Program-made: the position numbers and the translations under genes
Shown: piece by piece, positions 62,907-64,000 of the stretch
Numbering within the stretch: position 1 is the stretch's first letter
Layout: each line of letters starts with the position of its first letter
Notes under the pieces: generated by a model
The model's input: only the letters and a program-made list of their open reading frames with translations
Databases searched by the model: none
What the model was told of the DNA's origin: nothing
Assembly: GCA_016717115.1 (NCBI GenBank)
Contig: JADKGE010000007.1
Coordinates: forward strand, 124,001 to 188,000
Length of the DNA stretch: 64,000 nt
From: Actinomycetota bacterium
GTDB lineage: Bacteria > Actinomycetota > Actinomycetes > S36-B12
Reading direction: 5' to 3'

Positions 62907-63938
62907 ATGGCTGCTTCATCGTCCTTCGTCGGCCGCGACATGGCCGTCGATCTGGGCACCGCCAACACGTTGGTGTACGTGCGTGGCCGCGGCATCGTCC
63001 TCAACGAGCCGTCGGTCGTCGCCATCAACAACAACACCGGCGGCATCCTGGCGGTCGGGTCCGAGGCCAAGCGGATGATCGGCCGCACGCCCGGCAACAT
63101 CGTCGCGATCCGTCCCCTCAAGGACGGCGTCATCGCCGACTTCGACACCACCGAGCGCATGCTGCGCTACTTCATCCAGAAGGTGCACAAGAGGCGACAC
63201 CTGGCCAAGCCCCGCCTCATCGTCTGCGTGCCGTCCGGCATCACCGGCGTCGAGCAGCGCGCGGTCAAGGACGCCGGCTACGCGGCCGGCGCCCGCAAGG
63301 TGTTCATCATCGAGGAGCCGATGGCCGCCGCGATCGGCGCCGGGCTGCCCGTCCACGAGCCCACCGGCAACATGGTCGTCGACATCGGTGGTGGCACCTC
63401 CGAGGTCGCCGTCATCTCCCTGGGCGGCATCGTCTGCTCCCTGTCGGTGCGCGTCGGTGGCGACGAGCTCGACAACGCGATCATCCAGTACGTCAAGAAG
63501 GAGTACTCGCTGATGCTCGGCGAGCGCACCGCGGAGGAGATCAAGGTCGCGATCGGCTCCGCCTTCCCGATGCCGGACGAGCCGCACGCGGAGATCCGCG
63601 GTCGTGACCTCATCACGGGCCTGCCCCGCACCATCGTGGTGTCGGCAGAGGAGATCAGGCGGGCGATCGACGAGCCGGTCCACGCGATCGTCGACGCCGT
63701 CAAGGCCACCCTCGACCGGACTCCGCCCGAACTGTCCGGCGACATCATGGACCGCGGCATCGTCCTGACCGGCGGCGGAGCACTGCTGCGCGGGCTCGAC
63801 GAGCGGCTGCGGCACGAGACCGGCATGCCGATCCTCATCGCCGATCGCCCGCTCGAGTGCGTGGCCCTCGGATCCGGCAAGTGCGTCGAGGAGTTCGAGG
63901 CTCTTCAGCAGGTCCTCATCTCGGAGCCCCGCCGCTAG
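62907..63938 (+). CDS. mreB: Rod-shape-determining actin homolog MreB
   Basis: 343 residues, normal length. Actin-fold ATPase that organises lateral wall synthesis. Phosphate 1 motif AVDLGTANTLVYV, phosphate 2 VVDIGGGTSEVAV and adenosine motif LTGGGALLRGL are intact. ATG 62907 follows GGAAGG (62890-62895); the upstream in-frame ATG at 62853 lies before that site. The last ATG of the window (63998), after GGGAG, could be the start of mreC. Confidence 0.96.
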   Translation: MAASSSFVGRDMAVDLGTANTLVYVRGRGIVLNEPSVVAINNNTGGILAVGSEAKRMIGRTPGNIVAIRPLKDGVIADFDTTERMLRYFIQKVHKRRHLAKPRLIVCVPSGITGVEQRAVKDAGYAAGARKVFIIEEPMAAAIGAGLPVHEPTGNMVVDIGGGTSEVAVISLGGIVCSLSVRVGGDELDNAIIQYVKKEYSLMLGERTAEEIKVAIGSAFPMPDEPHAEIRGRDLITGLPRTIVVSAEEIRRAIDEPVHAIVDAVKATLDRTPPELSGDIMDRGIVLTGGGALLRGLDERLRHETGMPILIADRPLECVALGSGKCVEEFEALQQVLISEPRR

Positions 63939-64000
63939 CCCGACCTGATCAGGGGTCGCGACATACGTCGTGAGCTCTGGCAGGGGAGACTGTCCCTATG

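Overview
The window is high-GC DNA with actinobacterial gene content and order (tig, clpP1, clpP2, clpX ... valS, folC, DUF4233, ndk, mreB), frequent GTG starts and several likely leaderless genes. It therefore comes from a rod-shaped (mreB) monoderm actinomycete. Type IV pilus genes without any secretin (pilQ) or pilP fit a single-membrane cell. I cannot name the genus.

Layout. 1-4950: end of a lipoprotein gene, tRNA-Pro, trigger factor, a small membrane protein, the clpP1-clpP2 pair behind a ClgR-like site, then the N-terminal half of a copper P-type ATPase. 4951-11110: five paralogous small lipoproteins on the minus strand (four in tandem, one beyond clpX), an exported protein near a clear DtxR/IdeR-type iron box, another lipoprotein, and clpX. 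11128-12867: the C-terminal half of the copper ATPase, on the opposite strand and fused in frame to an exported domain. 13137-29675: secreted and surface proteins (a 1929-residue multicopper oxidase, lipoproteins, an SGNH hydrolase, a subtilase), a DUF559 protein, three large palindromic repeats, a GAF-LuxR regulator and a membrane protein with degenerate GGDEF/EAL domains. 29739-55405: an NlpC/P60 hydrolase followed by a complete type IV pilus island. It has minor pilins, pilMNO, two pilT-like genes, pilB, pilC, pilA, pilD, a FliA/WhiG-class sigma factor, a divergent sigma-like protein, a CpaE/MinD-like ATPase and about seven genes of unknown function. 55421-64000: the usual actinobacterial block valS ... 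folC-DUF4233-ndk ... mreB, with a small RHH/Doc toxin-antitoxin pair between DUF4233 and ndk.

How the parts may work together. The pilus island contains a whole assembly machine and its own sigma factor. Similar -35/-10 pairs resembling FliA/WhiG promoters stand before pilA, before the 51197 gene and, less well matched, in the pilM/pilT divergent region, so the sigma factor probably drives the island. The degenerate GGDEF/EAL protein next door could link pilus activity to c-di-GMP, as FimX does elsewhere. The multicopper oxidase sits head-to-head with half of the copper ATPase, suggesting a copper-handling neighbourhood.

Cautions. The copper ATPase is broken exactly in the loop between its fifth and sixth membrane helices, and its halves lie about 6 kb apart in opposite orientation; this is either a real rearrangement or an assembly join. 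folC and the CpaE-like gene each carry an apparent single-base frameshift, which may be sequencing errors.
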